Made by a program: the position numbers and the translations under genes
Assembly: GCF_014204895.1 (NCBI RefSeq)
Contig: NZ_JACHMF010000001.1
Location: 1,054,001-1,118,000 of the forward strand
Reading direction: 5' to 3'
Source of the DNA: Paractinoplanes abujensis
Lineage (GTDB): Bacteria > Actinomycetota > Actinomycetes > Mycobacteriales > Micromonosporaceae
DNA: 64,000 nt
The notes under the pieces: generated by a model
Told to the model about the DNA's origin: nothing
Database searches by the model: none
Seen by the model: the letters and a program-made list of their open reading frames with translations, nothing else
In this document: in pieces, positions 51,225 to 59,517 of the stretch
Position numbering within the stretch: the first letter of the stretch is position 1
Layout: each line of letters begins with the position of its first letter

Positions 51225-51866
51225 TCACTCGGCGAGGGGTAGCTCGATGGTGTGAGCGGTGTGCGAGGCCTTCGTGGCCAGGTAGCGCACGTTCGCCGCG
51301 GACATGTGCACCCCGGTCGGCACGCGCTGGGTCACGTCGATGCCGCTCTTCTCCAGCTGGATCGCCTTGTCCGGGTTGTTGCTGAGCAGGCGGATCCGGT
51401 CGGCCCCGAGGGCCAGCAGCATCTGCGCGGCCGCCGAGTAGTCCCGTTCGTCCTCGCCGCGGCCGAGCGCCACGTTCGCCTCGTACGTGTCGAGCCCGGA
51501 ATCCTGCAGCGCGTACGCGTCGAGCTTGGCGTAGAGGCCGATGCCGCGGCCCTCCTGCCGCAGGTAGAGCAGGAAACCGCCCTGCTCGGCGATCCGCTCG
51601 ACGGCCTCGCGCAGCTGCGGGCCGCAGTCGCAGCGCTGGCTGCCGAACACGTCGCCGGTGAGGCATTCGCTGTGCGGCCGCACCAGGGGGGCCCGCCCGC
51701 CGGCGGCGGACTTCTTCAACGCCCGCTGCCAGTCGCCCAGTCCGAGGGCCAGGTGCTCCTTGCCGTCGACGAGCCCGTCGAACGTCATCACCTGCGCGGT
51801 GGTCGCATACCCGTCACCGAACCGCAGCGGGACGGTCACCTGCTGCCGCACCGTGGCTTCTAACAT
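51225..51866 (-). CDS. ribA: GTP cyclohydrolase II
   Basis: 213 aa. Zinc site CLTGDVFGSQRCDCG with all three Cys, active-site RQEGRGIGLYAKLDAYALQD, and VPTGVHMSAANVRYL at the end. It opens GTP, releasing formate, to give 2,5-diamino-6-ribosylamino-pyrimidinone phosphate. The Tyr in AYALQD is kept; from memory, its replacement by Met marks a Streptomyces paralogue that retains the formyl group, so canonical activity is expected. ATG with GAGGAGG upstream. Divergent from the RibD_C gene; no other rib genes are near. Confidence 0.95.
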   Translation of the reverse strand: MLEATVRQQVTVPLRFGDGYATTAQVMTFDGLVDGKEHLALGLGDWQRALKKSAAGGRAPLVRPHSECLTGDVFGSQRCDCGPQLREAVERIAEQGGFLLYLRQEGRGIGLYAKLDAYALQDSGLDTYEANVALGRGEDERDYSAAAQMLLALGADRIRLLSNNPDKAIQLEKSGIDVTQRVPTGVHMSAANVRYLATKASHTAHTIELPLAE

Positions 51867-52024
51867 CGGTCCTCCTCGTTGTTCCCCGCTGATCCGCTGT
51901 GCCCGCCCACCGGAGTCACCACCCCGCAACAGACCGCGAACGTGCCTGTAATCGTGTCGCGGATTATCTTGGACGCAACTGTTCGGCCTGGGTGACGATC
52001 GTCGCTCTAACGGAGGCGTCATCG

Positions 52025-52729
52025 GTGGTTGAGCGTCCTTACACGTTGCTGAGTTGTGGCATGTCCATCGACGGTTACTTGGACGATGCGACTCGTGACC
52101 GGCTGTTGCTGTCCAACCAGGCCGATTTCGACCGGGTCGACGCCGTTCGTGCCGGTTGCGACGCCATCCTGGTCGGCGCCGCCACGATCCGGCAGGACAA
52201 CCCTCGCCTGCTGGTGCGTTCGGCCGAGCGGCGCGCGGCCAGGGTCGCCCGTGGCCAGGCGCCCCATCCGCTGAAGGTCACCGTAACGGGCAGGTGTGAC
52301 ATCGACCCGGCGGCGCAGTTCTTCACCGTGGGCGATGTGGACAAACTGGTCTATTGCGCGAGCGGCACGTGCGCGTCGGCCAAGGAGCGGCTGGGCGCGG
52401 TGGCCACGGTGGTCGACGGCGGCGACCCGGTCGACCTGCACCGGGTGACCGCCGACCTGGCCGCGCGGGGCGTGCGCCGGCTGATGGTCGAGGGCGGCGG
52501 CACGATGCACACCCAGTTCCTGACCGCGGGCCTGGCCGACGAGCTGCAACTGGTCGTCGCGCCGTTCTTCGTGGGGGACTCGCGGGCGCCGCGCTTCGTC
52601 AGCGACGGCGACTTCCCGTGGGGGCCGGGCCGGCGCGCCACGCTGGCCGAGGTGCGGCAGATCGAGGACGTCGTGCTGCTGCGATACGCACTGACCGACC
52701 GCTTTTTCCAGAGCGACCATAAAAGTTAG
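52025..52729 (+). CDS. RibD_C-type pyrimidine reductase
   Basis: 234 aa, reductase domain without the deaminase half. Family marks: LLSCGMSIDGYLDD, AGCDAILVGAATIRQDNP, LMVEGGGTMHTQFL and ADELQLVVAPFFVGD. It is predicted to reduce the ribosylamino-pyrimidine produced by GTP cyclohydrolase II using NADPH. The GTG start has GGAGG 8 nt upstream. It is divergent from ribA (158 bp apart) and overlaps the convergent flippase-like gene by 4 bp. Confidence 0.9.
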   Translation: MVERPYTLLSCGMSIDGYLDDATRDRLLLSNQADFDRVDAVRAGCDAILVGAATIRQDNPRLLVRSAERRAARVARGQAPHPLKVTVTGRCDIDPAAQFFTVGDVDKLVYCASGTCASAKERLGAVATVVDGGDPVDLHRVTADLAARGVRRLMVEGGGTMHTQFLTAGLADELQLVVAPFFVGDSRAPRFVSDGDFPWGPGRRATLAEVRQIEDVVLLRYALTDRFFQSDHKS

Positions 52730-53769
52730 GCGCCGGCTCGCGCCAGTTCGCGCCCGAGCACCATTTCGGGGGAGACCGGGGCCGCGGCGACACCGTAGGG
52801 CACCGGGGAGATCGGGGCGGCCACCCGCACCGCGGCCACCCCGCGCAGCTTGACGGCGGCCCGGGTCAGGATGACCACGGCGCCGGGCAGGGCGGCGACG
52901 AAGGCGAACAGCCCGTAGACGACCGCGGTGGTCAGGCCCTGGGTGGCGCTCAGGCCGGCCGCGCCGAACGCCCACGCCGTGACGGCCTCGCGGGGCCCCC
53001 AGCCGCCGATGTTGAGCGGCAGCGACATGGCCAGCAGGGCCAGCAGCATCAGCGGGGCCAGCCGGGTCAGCGACGCTGTCGAGCCGGCCGCGCGGGCCGC
53101 CACCACGAAGGTGGCCAGGTGACCGACGAGCACGACGACCGAGGCCAGGGTCACGATCGGCCAGTTGCGGCGGGCCAGCAGCCCCGTACGGATCTCGGCG
53201 GCCCCGGTGCGCACGGCCGAGGCGACTCGCGAACCACCCTGCCGGAGGCGGCGGAAGGCCACAGCCAGCACCACACCGGCCAGCAGCAGCGAGCCGAGGA
53301 CGACGACCAGGACAAAACCGTGCTGCTGCAGGACGGACAGGACGGGGGAGGGGACGGTGAGCAGCACGGTCACGCCGACGGCGATCAGCACGAGCTGCCC
53401 GGCCGTGCGCTCGAGCACGACGGCCCGCACGCTCTTGGCCACGTCACCCTCGTCGCGCCCGTGCTGCACCGCGCGGTCCACGTCGCCGAGCACCCCGCCC
53501 GGCAGCGCGGCGTTGAGGAACAGCGCCTTGTAGTAGTCGGCCACCGCCGTACGGAAGGAAAGCCGCAGGCCCAGGCCGCGCGCCACCAGGCACCAGCGCC
53601 AGGCGCTGAAAACCGTGGTGGCGACGCCGATCGCGAAGGCCAGCGTGAGCGCCGGGCCGTCGATCACCCGCAGGCCGTCGACGAAGGCGCCGGTGCCGAG
53701 CTTCCACAGCAGGAAGACCAGGATCCCGGCCCCGCCCAGAATCCGTGCCCAAGCCCAGATACGCCCCAC
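52726..53769 (-). CDS. Flippase-like / UPF0104 (LPG_synthase_TM) membrane protein
   Basis: 347 aa with about eight hydrophobic segments and the family blocks RWCLVARGLGLRLSF, ALFLNAALPGGVLGDVDRAVQHGRD, VLERTAGQLVLIAVG and MSLPLNIGGWGPREAVTAWAF. This is the membrane domain shared by lysylphosphatidylglycerol synthase and dolichol/glycolipid-associated flippase-like proteins; the catalytic tRNA-dependent domain is absent. In this setting it may flip or export a lipid-linked product. The GTG start is 60 nt after the methyltransferase gene. Confidence 0.86.
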   Translation of the reverse strand: MGRIWAWARILGGAGILVFLLWKLGTGAFVDGLRVIDGPALTLAFAIGVATTVFSAWRWCLVARGLGLRLSFRTAVADYYKALFLNAALPGGVLGDVDRAVQHGRDEGDVAKSVRAVVLERTAGQLVLIAVGVTVLLTVPSPVLSVLQQHGFVLVVVLGSLLLAGVVLAVAFRRLRQGGSRVASAVRTGAAEIRTGLLARRNWPIVTLASVVVLVGHLATFVVAARAAGSTASLTRLAPLMLLALLAMSLPLNIGGWGPREAVTAWAFGAAGLSATQGLTTAVVYGLFAFVAALPGAVVILTRAAVKLRGVAAVRVAAPISPVPYGVAAAPVSPEMVLGRELARAGA

Positions 53770-53829
53770 GTCGCCGTTCCCTTCGTCGCGCCCGTCTTCC
53801 CCTAGTACGCCGGGGCGGGCACAAAGGGT

Positions 53830-54597
53830 TCAGTCAAAGGTCGCCAAAAGATCGACATGTCCGACCGACGCGCTCGGCAACGACGCCAGCCGGCCCTTCA
53901 GATAGCCGTCCAGATCGAGCGAAGGCTGCTGCTCGGAGGCCGCGCCGACCCAGCCCCGGAGCCACTCGGCGGTCAGTTCCGGGTGCCCGTTCCCCAGCCG
54001 CCACGGGCTCGGGCGGGTGACCACCGTCGCACCGGCCCGCTCGAAGGCCTTCCCCGCGTACGCCGGAGCGTCCGGGCCGAGCAGGCGGCGCTCACCGGTG
54101 ACCCGCCGCTGGTGCTCGTCGAACGCCTCGGCGATCGTGGCATCCAGCGGGTCGGCCGGGTCTAGGCGCACGTCCCCGGCCACCGAGAGGGTGAACAGGG
54201 CCGGCACCCGGGCCGCGGCCAGCGTCGCCACCAGCGCGTCGATCTCGCCTTCGGTCAACAGGTCGAGCAGTGCCGAACAGGTGACCAGGTCGGTGCCGTC
54301 GAGCTGCTCGGGGGTGAGGGAGGTCACGTTGCTGAGCGCGCCCTCGACGCTGACGTCCGGGATCCGTACGTGGGCCGTCGCGTAGTGCAGCAGCTTGGGG
54401 TCGAGGTCGGTCAGGATCCAGTGCTGCGGCTTGGGCAGGCGCGGCGCGAGCCAGCGGGCCATCGAGCCGGTGCCGCAACCCAGGTCGCGGATGACGTGGA
54501 TGTCGGCCGGCAACAGCGCCACCAGGTCGGCCGCGCGGGCCTCGGCGTCGGCGGGTTCGCGCAGACCGAGCCAGGACTCACTGAACTCACCGGTCAT
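53830..54597 (-). CDS. Class I SAM-dependent methyltransferase
   Basis: 255 aa Rossmann methyltransferase: IRDLGCGTGSMARWLAP is motif I, HWILTDLDPKLL motif II/acidic end, and LVTCSALLDLLTEGEI the next strand and helix. The C-terminal portion forms a cap with an unusual Trp-rich segment. The start ATG overlaps the stop of the glycosyltransferase gene by 4 bp. The methyl acceptor is unknown. Confidence 0.87.
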   Translation of the reverse strand: MTGEFSESWLGLREPADAEARAADLVALLPADIHVIRDLGCGTGSMARWLAPRLPKPQHWILTDLDPKLLHYATAHVRIPDVSVEGALSNVTSLTPEQLDGTDLVTCSALLDLLTEGEIDALVATLAAARVPALFTLSVAGDVRLDPADPLDATIAEAFDEHQRRVTGERRLLGPDAPAYAGKAFERAGATVVTRPSPWRLGNGHPELTAEWLRGWVGAASEQQPSLDLDGYLKGRLASLPSASVGHVDLLATFD

Positions 54598-55613
54598 CGG
54601 GGGTCTCCTTCACAGATGGCGGACAGTGCGGAGGCGGTTGCGGACCAGGTCGGGAGGGTCTCCCGGCGGGCCCGGGCGGCGGCGCGCAGGCGATACCGCA
54701 GCGCACCGTCGGTGAGCCAGGACCGCAGCGCGGCGGTCAGGGCGGGCCGGTCGTCAGGTGGGATCAGCAGGCCGGGGCGGGTGCCGTCCGGGGCCGTGCC
54801 GAGCGCCTCGGGCACGCCGCCGACGGCTGTGGCCAGCACCGGAACCCCACGGGCGAGCGCCTCGGTGACCACCATCCCGTACGTCTCGGCCCGTGACGGG
54901 AGGACCAGAAGATCCGCTTCCCCGTACGCCGCGTCGAGCGCGGCCCCGTGCAACGCGCCCACGAAGCGCAGCCGCGAGTCCTCGTACGGGACCGGTTTGA
55001 TCAACGCCCCGGCCAGCGTGCACTGCCAGTCGAGCCCGGCCAGGTCGTTCTGCAGCGCGCCGACCAGCAGGTCCTGACCCTTGCGGGGGGTCACCGCGGC
55101 CACGCAGAGCAGCCGGCGGCCGGTCGGGTCGGGCTCGGCCGGCGGCGCCGGGTCGACGCCGGGCCGGGCAACCTCCACCCGTACGAGGTCATGCATGGTT
55201 CTGACCCGGTCGGCAGCGGACTGGCTGGTCGCGACCACTGTCGTGGCCAGGTGCACCGCCCGCTTCTCCCGGGCGCGCAGTTCGTCCGCCGTGGCCGGAT
55301 CGAGCCCTGTCTCGTCGCTCAGGGGCAGGTGCACGAGCATGATCAGGCGAAGCCGGGCCGCATGCGGTTCGAGAATCTCGGGCACACCGCAGCCGACCAG
55401 GCCGTCGATCAGCACGTCGGACATGTCCGGGATGTCGGTGAGGGCGGTCTGCAGGGCCTTGCGGGCGGCGGTGCCGGGGGCCGGCCAGTCACCGACGATT
55501 GCGATCTCGTGCACGTCGGGCAGCAGCGACAGCACCGCACGGTCGTAACGGTTGCCGCCGCTGGGCGCCGCCGGGTCGTCGACGCCGCCCGGCAGCACCG
55601 CCCACAAGGTCAC
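54594..55613 (-). CDS. GT-B glycosyltransferase (GT4 type)
   Basis: 339 aa. The C-terminal donor domain has [57 protein letters not shown] with the ExxxxxxxE retaining motif. The N-terminal half is an acceptor Rossmann domain with no signal peptide. Retaining transfer of a nucleotide-sugar is expected. GTG start at 55613 overlaps the upstream PTPS stop by 4 bp; its stop overlaps the next gene by 4 bp. Confidence 0.9.
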   Translation of the reverse strand: MTLWAVLPGGVDDPAAPSGGNRYDRAVLSLLPDVHEIAIVGDWPAPGTAARKALQTALTDIPDMSDVLIDGLVGCGVPEILEPHAARLRLIMLVHLPLSDETGLDPATADELRAREKRAVHLATTVVATSQSAADRVRTMHDLVRVEVARPGVDPAPPAEPDPTGRRLLCVAAVTPRKGQDLLVGALQNDLAGLDWQCTLAGALIKPVPYEDSRLRFVGALHGAALDAAYGEADLLVLPSRAETYGMVVTEALARGVPVLATAVGGVPEALGTAPDGTRPGLLIPPDDRPALTAALRSWLTDGALRYRLRAAARARRETLPTWSATASALSAICEGDPR

Positions 55614-56008
55614 AGGTCGCGCTCGTACGAGGCCCAGGCGATGTGCGACTCGTGCAGCGTCACCGTGATGCCCGTCAGGCCGGCCGCACCCGCGCCCAGG
55701 TCACCCGCGGCCACCTTGGCGGCCAGCCGGTCGGCGATCAGCTTGGCCAGGAACTCGGTCGACGTGTTGATGCCCAGGAAGTCGGGCTCGTCGTCGAGGT
55801 TGCGGTAGCTGAGCCCGCCGCAGATCGCCTTGAGCTGCTCGCCGGCGGCGCCGATGTCCACGACGATGTTGTCGTCGTCCAGCTCGGGCCGGCGGAAGGT
55901 GGCGTCGACCACGAAGGTCGCGCCGTGCAGCTTCTGCGCCGGTCCGTAGACCTCGCCGGTGAAGCTGTGCGCGATCATGATGTGGTCGCGGACGGTGACG
56001 CTGAACAA
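55610..56008 (-). CDS. 6-pyruvoyl-tetrahydropterin synthase/QueD homologue, divergent active site
   Basis: 132 aa of the tetrahydropterin-synthase fold: [63 protein letters not shown] and [15 protein letters not shown]. Zinc needs three His, one from AAH and two from an HGH; here the segment reads LHGA, so one ligand is missing, and no N-terminal catalytic Cys is seen. It could therefore bind or process a related GTP-derived intermediate. The TTG start has GAGGAG 6 nt upstream. It is inside the operon, between the dehydrogenase and the glycosyltransferase. Confidence 0.85.
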   Translation of the reverse strand: MFSVTVRDHIMIAHSFTGEVYGPAQKLHGATFVVDATFRRPELDDDNIVVDIGAAGEQLKAICGGLSYRNLDDEPDFLGINTSTEFLAKLIADRLAAKVAAGDLGAGAAGLTGITVTLHESHIAWASYERDL

Positions 56009-56011
56009 GGG

Positions 56012-56986
56012 CTACTCCTCGGGGTAGTCGATCACGTGGCAGAGGGCCGGAAGGCTACCGTCCGCGAGGCGGGGCAGCACCTCGGGCAGCTCGGCGAAAT
56101 CGGAGTGCCCGGTGACGAAAGCGTCGAACCGCTCGTCCCGGAGCAGCTCCAGCGAGAGCGCCAGCCGCTCGGCGTACGTGCGGCCGCGGCCCGGCACGAT
56201 CCCACCGACCTGGCTGCCCCGGATGGTCAGCCGCCGCGAGTGGAAGAACTCGCCCAGCGGCACGCTGACCTGTTGATCGCCGTACCAGCTGAGCTCGACG
56301 ACCGTGCCCTCGGCGCGCGCCAGCTCCAGCGACCGGGTCAGCCCGGCCGGGGTCGCACTGGCGTGGATCACCAGGTCGCAGTCGCCCAGTGCCCGATCCG
56401 GGGTGGCGAAGCCGGCGCCCAGCCGCGCGGCCAGTTCCGCGCGGCTCTCGTCGACGTCGACGAGCTGCAGCCGTACGCCGGGGAAGCGCGCGAGGATCGC
56501 CGCCGCACAACCACCCACCATGCCCCCGCCGACCACCGCGATCCGGTCCCCGACCAGCGGCCGGGCGTCCCACAGGGCGTTGACCGCGGTCTCCACCGTG
56601 CCCGCGAGAACAGCCCTGTGCGCGGGCACACCCTCGGGCACGACAGAAACCATCGTGACAGGTGCGACAAATCGGGTCTGGTGGGTAAAAAGACTGAAGA
56701 CGGTGCGACCGACCAGCTCATCCGGGCCCTGTTCGACGACACCGACGTTGAGATAGCCGTATTTGACGGGGGCGGGGAAATCGCCCTCCTGGAAGGGGGC
56801 GCGCATCACCGGCCACTGACTCTCGGGCACCCGCCCGGCGAACACGAGCGTCTCGGTTCCCCTGCTCACACCGGTGTGCAGCGTACGGACAAGCACCTCG
56901 TCGTCGCCCGGCGCGCCCACCCTCACCGGGCGGATCTCACCCCGCCCCGGCGCGGCGATCCAGAACGCGTACGCGTCACTCGTCAT
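56012..56986 (-). CDS. Zinc-type alcohol dehydrogenase (MDR), catalytic zinc site atypical
   Basis: 324 aa medium-chain dehydrogenase: GVSRGTETLVFAGRVP, then PVKYGYLNVGVVEQGP, VGRTVFSLFTHQTRFVAP, AGTVETAVNALWDA, and the NAD(P) loop RIAVVGGGMVGGCAAAILA with LQLVDVDESRAELA. The GHE-type catalytic-zinc motif is not evident, so it may act as a zinc-free reductase. The ATG is preceded by GGAGGGAAG. It is the first gene of the operon and lies 3 nt before the PTPS gene. Confidence 0.88.
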   Translation of the reverse strand: MTSDAYAFWIAAPGRGEIRPVRVGAPGDDEVLVRTLHTGVSRGTETLVFAGRVPESQWPVMRAPFQEGDFPAPVKYGYLNVGVVEQGPDELVGRTVFSLFTHQTRFVAPVTMVSVVPEGVPAHRAVLAGTVETAVNALWDARPLVGDRIAVVGGGMVGGCAAAILARFPGVRLQLVDVDESRAELAARLGAGFATPDRALGDCDLVIHASATPAGLTRSLELARAEGTVVELSWYGDQQVSVPLGEFFHSRRLTIRGSQVGGIVPGRGRTYAERLALSLELLRDERFDAFVTGHSDFAELPEVLPRLADGSLPALCHVIDYPEE

Positions 56987-57089
56987 GGGTTCTTCCCTCC
57001 GCCCGCTGAACCGAACGCCGTCGAGACGCGTGTTAAGCGCTGACGACGGCAACCATACGCGGCGGCCGATCTTGCAAATGGAGGCCACG

Positions 57090-57863
57090 GTGACATCAGT
57101 AACCGCACCCGCCGGCACCGGCTCCTCGCGTGCCCCGGTGGTCGGACTGGCCGCCCAACTCGCCCTGCTGGCCCTGCTGGGCAGCACCCTGGGCCTCACC
57201 CCGACCGGCCTGATCGCCGGCGCGGCCTACGGGCTGGCCCTGTGCGGCCTACTCGGCGCGGGCCTCGACCGCGCCGGCATGACCCAGATCGGCCCGGCCA
57301 ACGCCGTCACCCTGGCCCGCGCCATCCTGGTCGGCGGCGTGACCGCGATGGTGGTCACCTCATTCGTGCAGCCGGTCAACACGGCGGCCCTGGTCACCAT
57401 CGCCGGCGTCGCCCTGGCCCTCGACGGCGTCGACGGCCAGGTGGCCCGCCGCACCGGCAACACCACGGCGCTGGGCGCCCGCTTCGACATGGAAATCGAC
57501 GCCTTCCTGATCCTGGTGCTCAGCGTCTACGCAGGCGACCGCTTCGGGTGGTGGTGGGTCGCGATCGGAGCCTTCAGGTACGCGTTCGTGGCCGCGGCGT
57601 TCTTCGCCCCCTGGCTCAACGCCGCCCTGCCGCCCCGCTTCTCCCGCAAAGTCGTCGCCGCGCTGCAGGGCATCGTGCTGGCCCTGGTCACCGCCGACCT
57701 GCTGCCCACAGTCCTGACCCTGGCCGCGCTCACGGTGGCGTTGGGCTCGCTGACCTGGTCCTTCGGCCGGGACTCGCTGTGGCTGTACCGGGCGTCCCGC
57801 ATCCGCGCCGCGGCCCGGGAACGGTGGGGCGCGCCGCAGCGGAGGCCCGCACTGGTCCACTGA
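57090..57863 (+). CDS. CDP-alcohol phosphatidyltransferase
   Basis: 257 aa membrane enzyme with about six helices. The catalytic CDP-OH-P motif is complete: DGVDGQVAR-x8-G-x3-D-x3-D in ALDGVDGQVARRTGNTT then ALGARFDMEIDA. It transfers a phosphatidyl (or polyprenyl-like phosphoryl) group from a CDP-lipid to a polyol. The GTG start at 57090 has GGAGG 5 nt upstream; ATG 57078 is an alternative. It is divergent from the dehydrogenase-headed operon and is followed by a strong terminator. Confidence 0.9.
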   Translation: MTSVTAPAGTGSSRAPVVGLAAQLALLALLGSTLGLTPTGLIAGAAYGLALCGLLGAGLDRAGMTQIGPANAVTLARAILVGGVTAMVVTSFVQPVNTAALVTIAGVALALDGVDGQVARRTGNTTALGARFDMEIDAFLILVLSVYAGDRFGWWWVAIGAFRYAFVAAAFFAPWLNAALPPRFSRKVVAALQGIVLALVTADLLPTVLTLAALTVALGSLTWSFGRDSLWLYRASRIRAAARERWGAPQRRPALVH

Positions 57864-57877
57864 GCCGGAACTACTCC

Positions 57878-57912
57878 GCGCCCGCCGCGAACAGCTTCCC
57901 CGCGGCGGGCGC
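57878..57912 (+). terminator. Terminator of the CDP-alcohol phosphatidyltransferase gene
   Basis: GCGCCCGCCGCG / CGCGGCGGGCGC perfect 12-bp stem with an 11-nt loop, 14 nt after the stop. No U-run follows. Confidence 0.82.
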
Positions 57913-58116
57913 CATATTGGCCCGGTGTTTTCGTCAAGCCGGCGGCTTTCGCCCGGCGGCTCAGCTTCAACTCAACCGGGTCATCGGTGCCGCTCTTAAA
58001 AGCCTTCTTACCGAAACTCCCATGCGGCCTTCGCCCCATTGGGCCGTGACCGTAAACAAGTTGAATCCCGCGTAGCGGCCCAAATTCCGGATCTAACCGC
58101 GACCACCGAGTGAGGA

Positions 58117-58391
58117 GTTGCAGCTAGCTCGGGTGGACGACGGCTCGGAGTGGTCACCGCGACCAGAGTCCCACCGTGGCCGAAGCACCTTCGTCAACCC
58201 TCTGAGCGGGAGAAACAAACCTGAGGGCGACTCCTTGAATCCGGTGGGCGAATGTAAGCGACCACGCGGAGACCCCATTGTGGGTCGCCCGTGGTGCCTC
58301 TCGTTCGCTCACCGGATATAGAGGGTCACCTTAAGGGCATTGCTTTCGCCGGTGGGTCTCCAGGTCGTCGTCCGCCCGAGCTAGCTGCAAC
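58117..58391 (+). ncRNA. Candidate structured non-coding RNA, class unknown
   Basis: A gene-free 640-bp interval (57864-58503) holds this segment. Arms 58117-58142 and 58366-58391 pair for 26 bp with one G-U (29 bp with wobbles). Inside are a 14-bp stem 58239-58252/58304-58317, a nested 6-bp stem (58261-58266/58290-58295) with a GACCC/GGGTC hairpin, TGGTC/GACCA, CGAAG/CTTCG and CCCTC/GAGGG hairpins. In both long stems the sole mismatch is G-U on the + strand but A-C on the other, so the + strand is the likely transcript. The CR motifs of RNase P, tmRNA ends and known riboswitch cores were not found. An actinobacterial Ms1/6S-like RNA or an RNA-bearing MITE is possible. Confidence 0.68.
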
Positions 58392-58503
58392 GGGCAGGCC
58401 GGACTATCGGGGTATTTCGGTTTCGGAGCAGGGTTTCTTCCGATGGTTGCGGCTCTGGCGTGGCTGGCTTCCCCGGTCCCAGCCCTGCCGGCCGCACCTT
58501 CTT

Positions 58504-59391
58504 TCACTCCGGGAGGTGCACCCTCGATGTGGCCTCGTGGGCGTCGAACACGTCGGGGTGCAGGATGGCGGCTATCGCTTCCACGCCGTCGACCAGGCGG
58601 GGGCCGGGGCGGACGATGAGGCCGTCGGCGTCGAGCGCCCACACCTGGGCGTCGGGGAAGTGGGGGGCCACCTGCCGGGCCTGTTCGATCGCGCCGCCCA
58701 GGTGGAAACCGCACGGCGTGACCAGGACGATGTCGGGGGCAGCGGCGATCAGTTCCGCGTACGTGGTCTCGACGGAACGTTTGCCCGCGTGGGCGGCCAC
58801 CGGTTCGCCGCCTGCCGCGGTCACCAGGTCGGGCACCCAGTGGCCCGCGGTGAACGGAGGGTCGACCCACTCCACGATCGCCACGCGGGGCCGGGGCCGC
58901 CCGGCGACGGCGGCGGCGACGCGGGCCAGGCGGTCGCGCAGGGCGGTGATCAGCGCCGATGCCCGGTCCGGCACGCCGGCCGCCGCGCCCACCTCGGCGA
59001 TCGTCTGCAGCACCTCGTCCAGGCTGTACGGGTCCAGGGAGACCACGTCGGCGCGGCAGCCCAGATGGTCGAGGGCGTCGGTGACGTGGCCCGACGGCAG
59101 CGCGCACACCCGGCACAGGTCCTGCGTCAGGATCAGGTCGGGGTCGAGGCCGGCCAGCGCGTCGGCGTGCAGGGTGTAAAGGTCACCGCCGTCCGCGAGG
59201 CGGCCCCGGACGTACGCGTCGATCTCGCCGGGGGTCATGCCGCGGGTGTCCTTGCCGCCGACCACCACCGTCTTCTCCTGGCGGGCCGATGGGGGTTCGT
59301 CGCACTCGAAGGTCACGCCGACGAGCTGGTCGCCCAGGTCGAGCGCGTAGACGATCTCGGTGGCCGAGGGCAGCAGGGAAACCAGGCGCAT
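58504..59391 (-). CDS. Cobalamin-binding (BtuF-like) protein without signal peptide
   Basis: 295 aa with the class-III binding-protein fold: RLVSLLPSATEIVYALDLGDQLVGVTFECDEP, LDPDLILTQDLCRVCALPSG, and APDIVLVTPCGFHLGGA, as in the BtuF-type cobalamin/iron-complex receptor family. It begins directly at the first strand with no signal peptide or lipobox, so it is predicted to be cytoplasmic. The ATG start is within MRLVSLLPS. No transporter partner is adjacent. The CxxC in LCRVCALP is characteristic of this signal-less actinobacterial group. Confidence 0.87.
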   Translation of the reverse strand: MRLVSLLPSATEIVYALDLGDQLVGVTFECDEPPSARQEKTVVVGGKDTRGMTPGEIDAYVRGRLADGGDLYTLHADALAGLDPDLILTQDLCRVCALPSGHVTDALDHLGCRADVVSLDPYSLDEVLQTIAEVGAAAGVPDRASALITALRDRLARVAAAVAGRPRPRVAIVEWVDPPFTAGHWVPDLVTAAGGEPVAAHAGKRSVETTYAELIAAAPDIVLVTPCGFHLGGAIEQARQVAPHFPDAQVWALDADGLIVRPGPRLVDGVEAIAAILHPDVFDAHEATSRVHLPE

Positions 59392-59517
59392 GCTTCCAGT
59401 GTCCCGCGGGGGTCGGCCGAAAGTCGTAGCGGCCGGGCCGGATCTGGTCCGCGGGCAGATGTCATCTTCTTCCGGCCCGTCGATGCTGGTCCTACCGACT
59501 TGGCAGGGGGAAGAACG

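Noticed and set aside
51867..52024. FMN riboswitch between ribA and the RibD_C gene
   Set aside because: The gap is only 158 bp and shows none of the conserved RFN helices or the GGAGGAAA-type core.
58117..58391. Cobalamin riboswitch for the BtuF-like gene
   Set aside because: On the minus strand it lies downstream, not upstream, of that gene. A B12-box-like GGAGACC string occurs, but the core order is wrong.
58117..58391. Retron msr-msd or RNase P RNA
   Set aside because: No reverse transcriptase in the window, and the conserved regions of RNase P (GAGGAAAGUCC-like) are absent.
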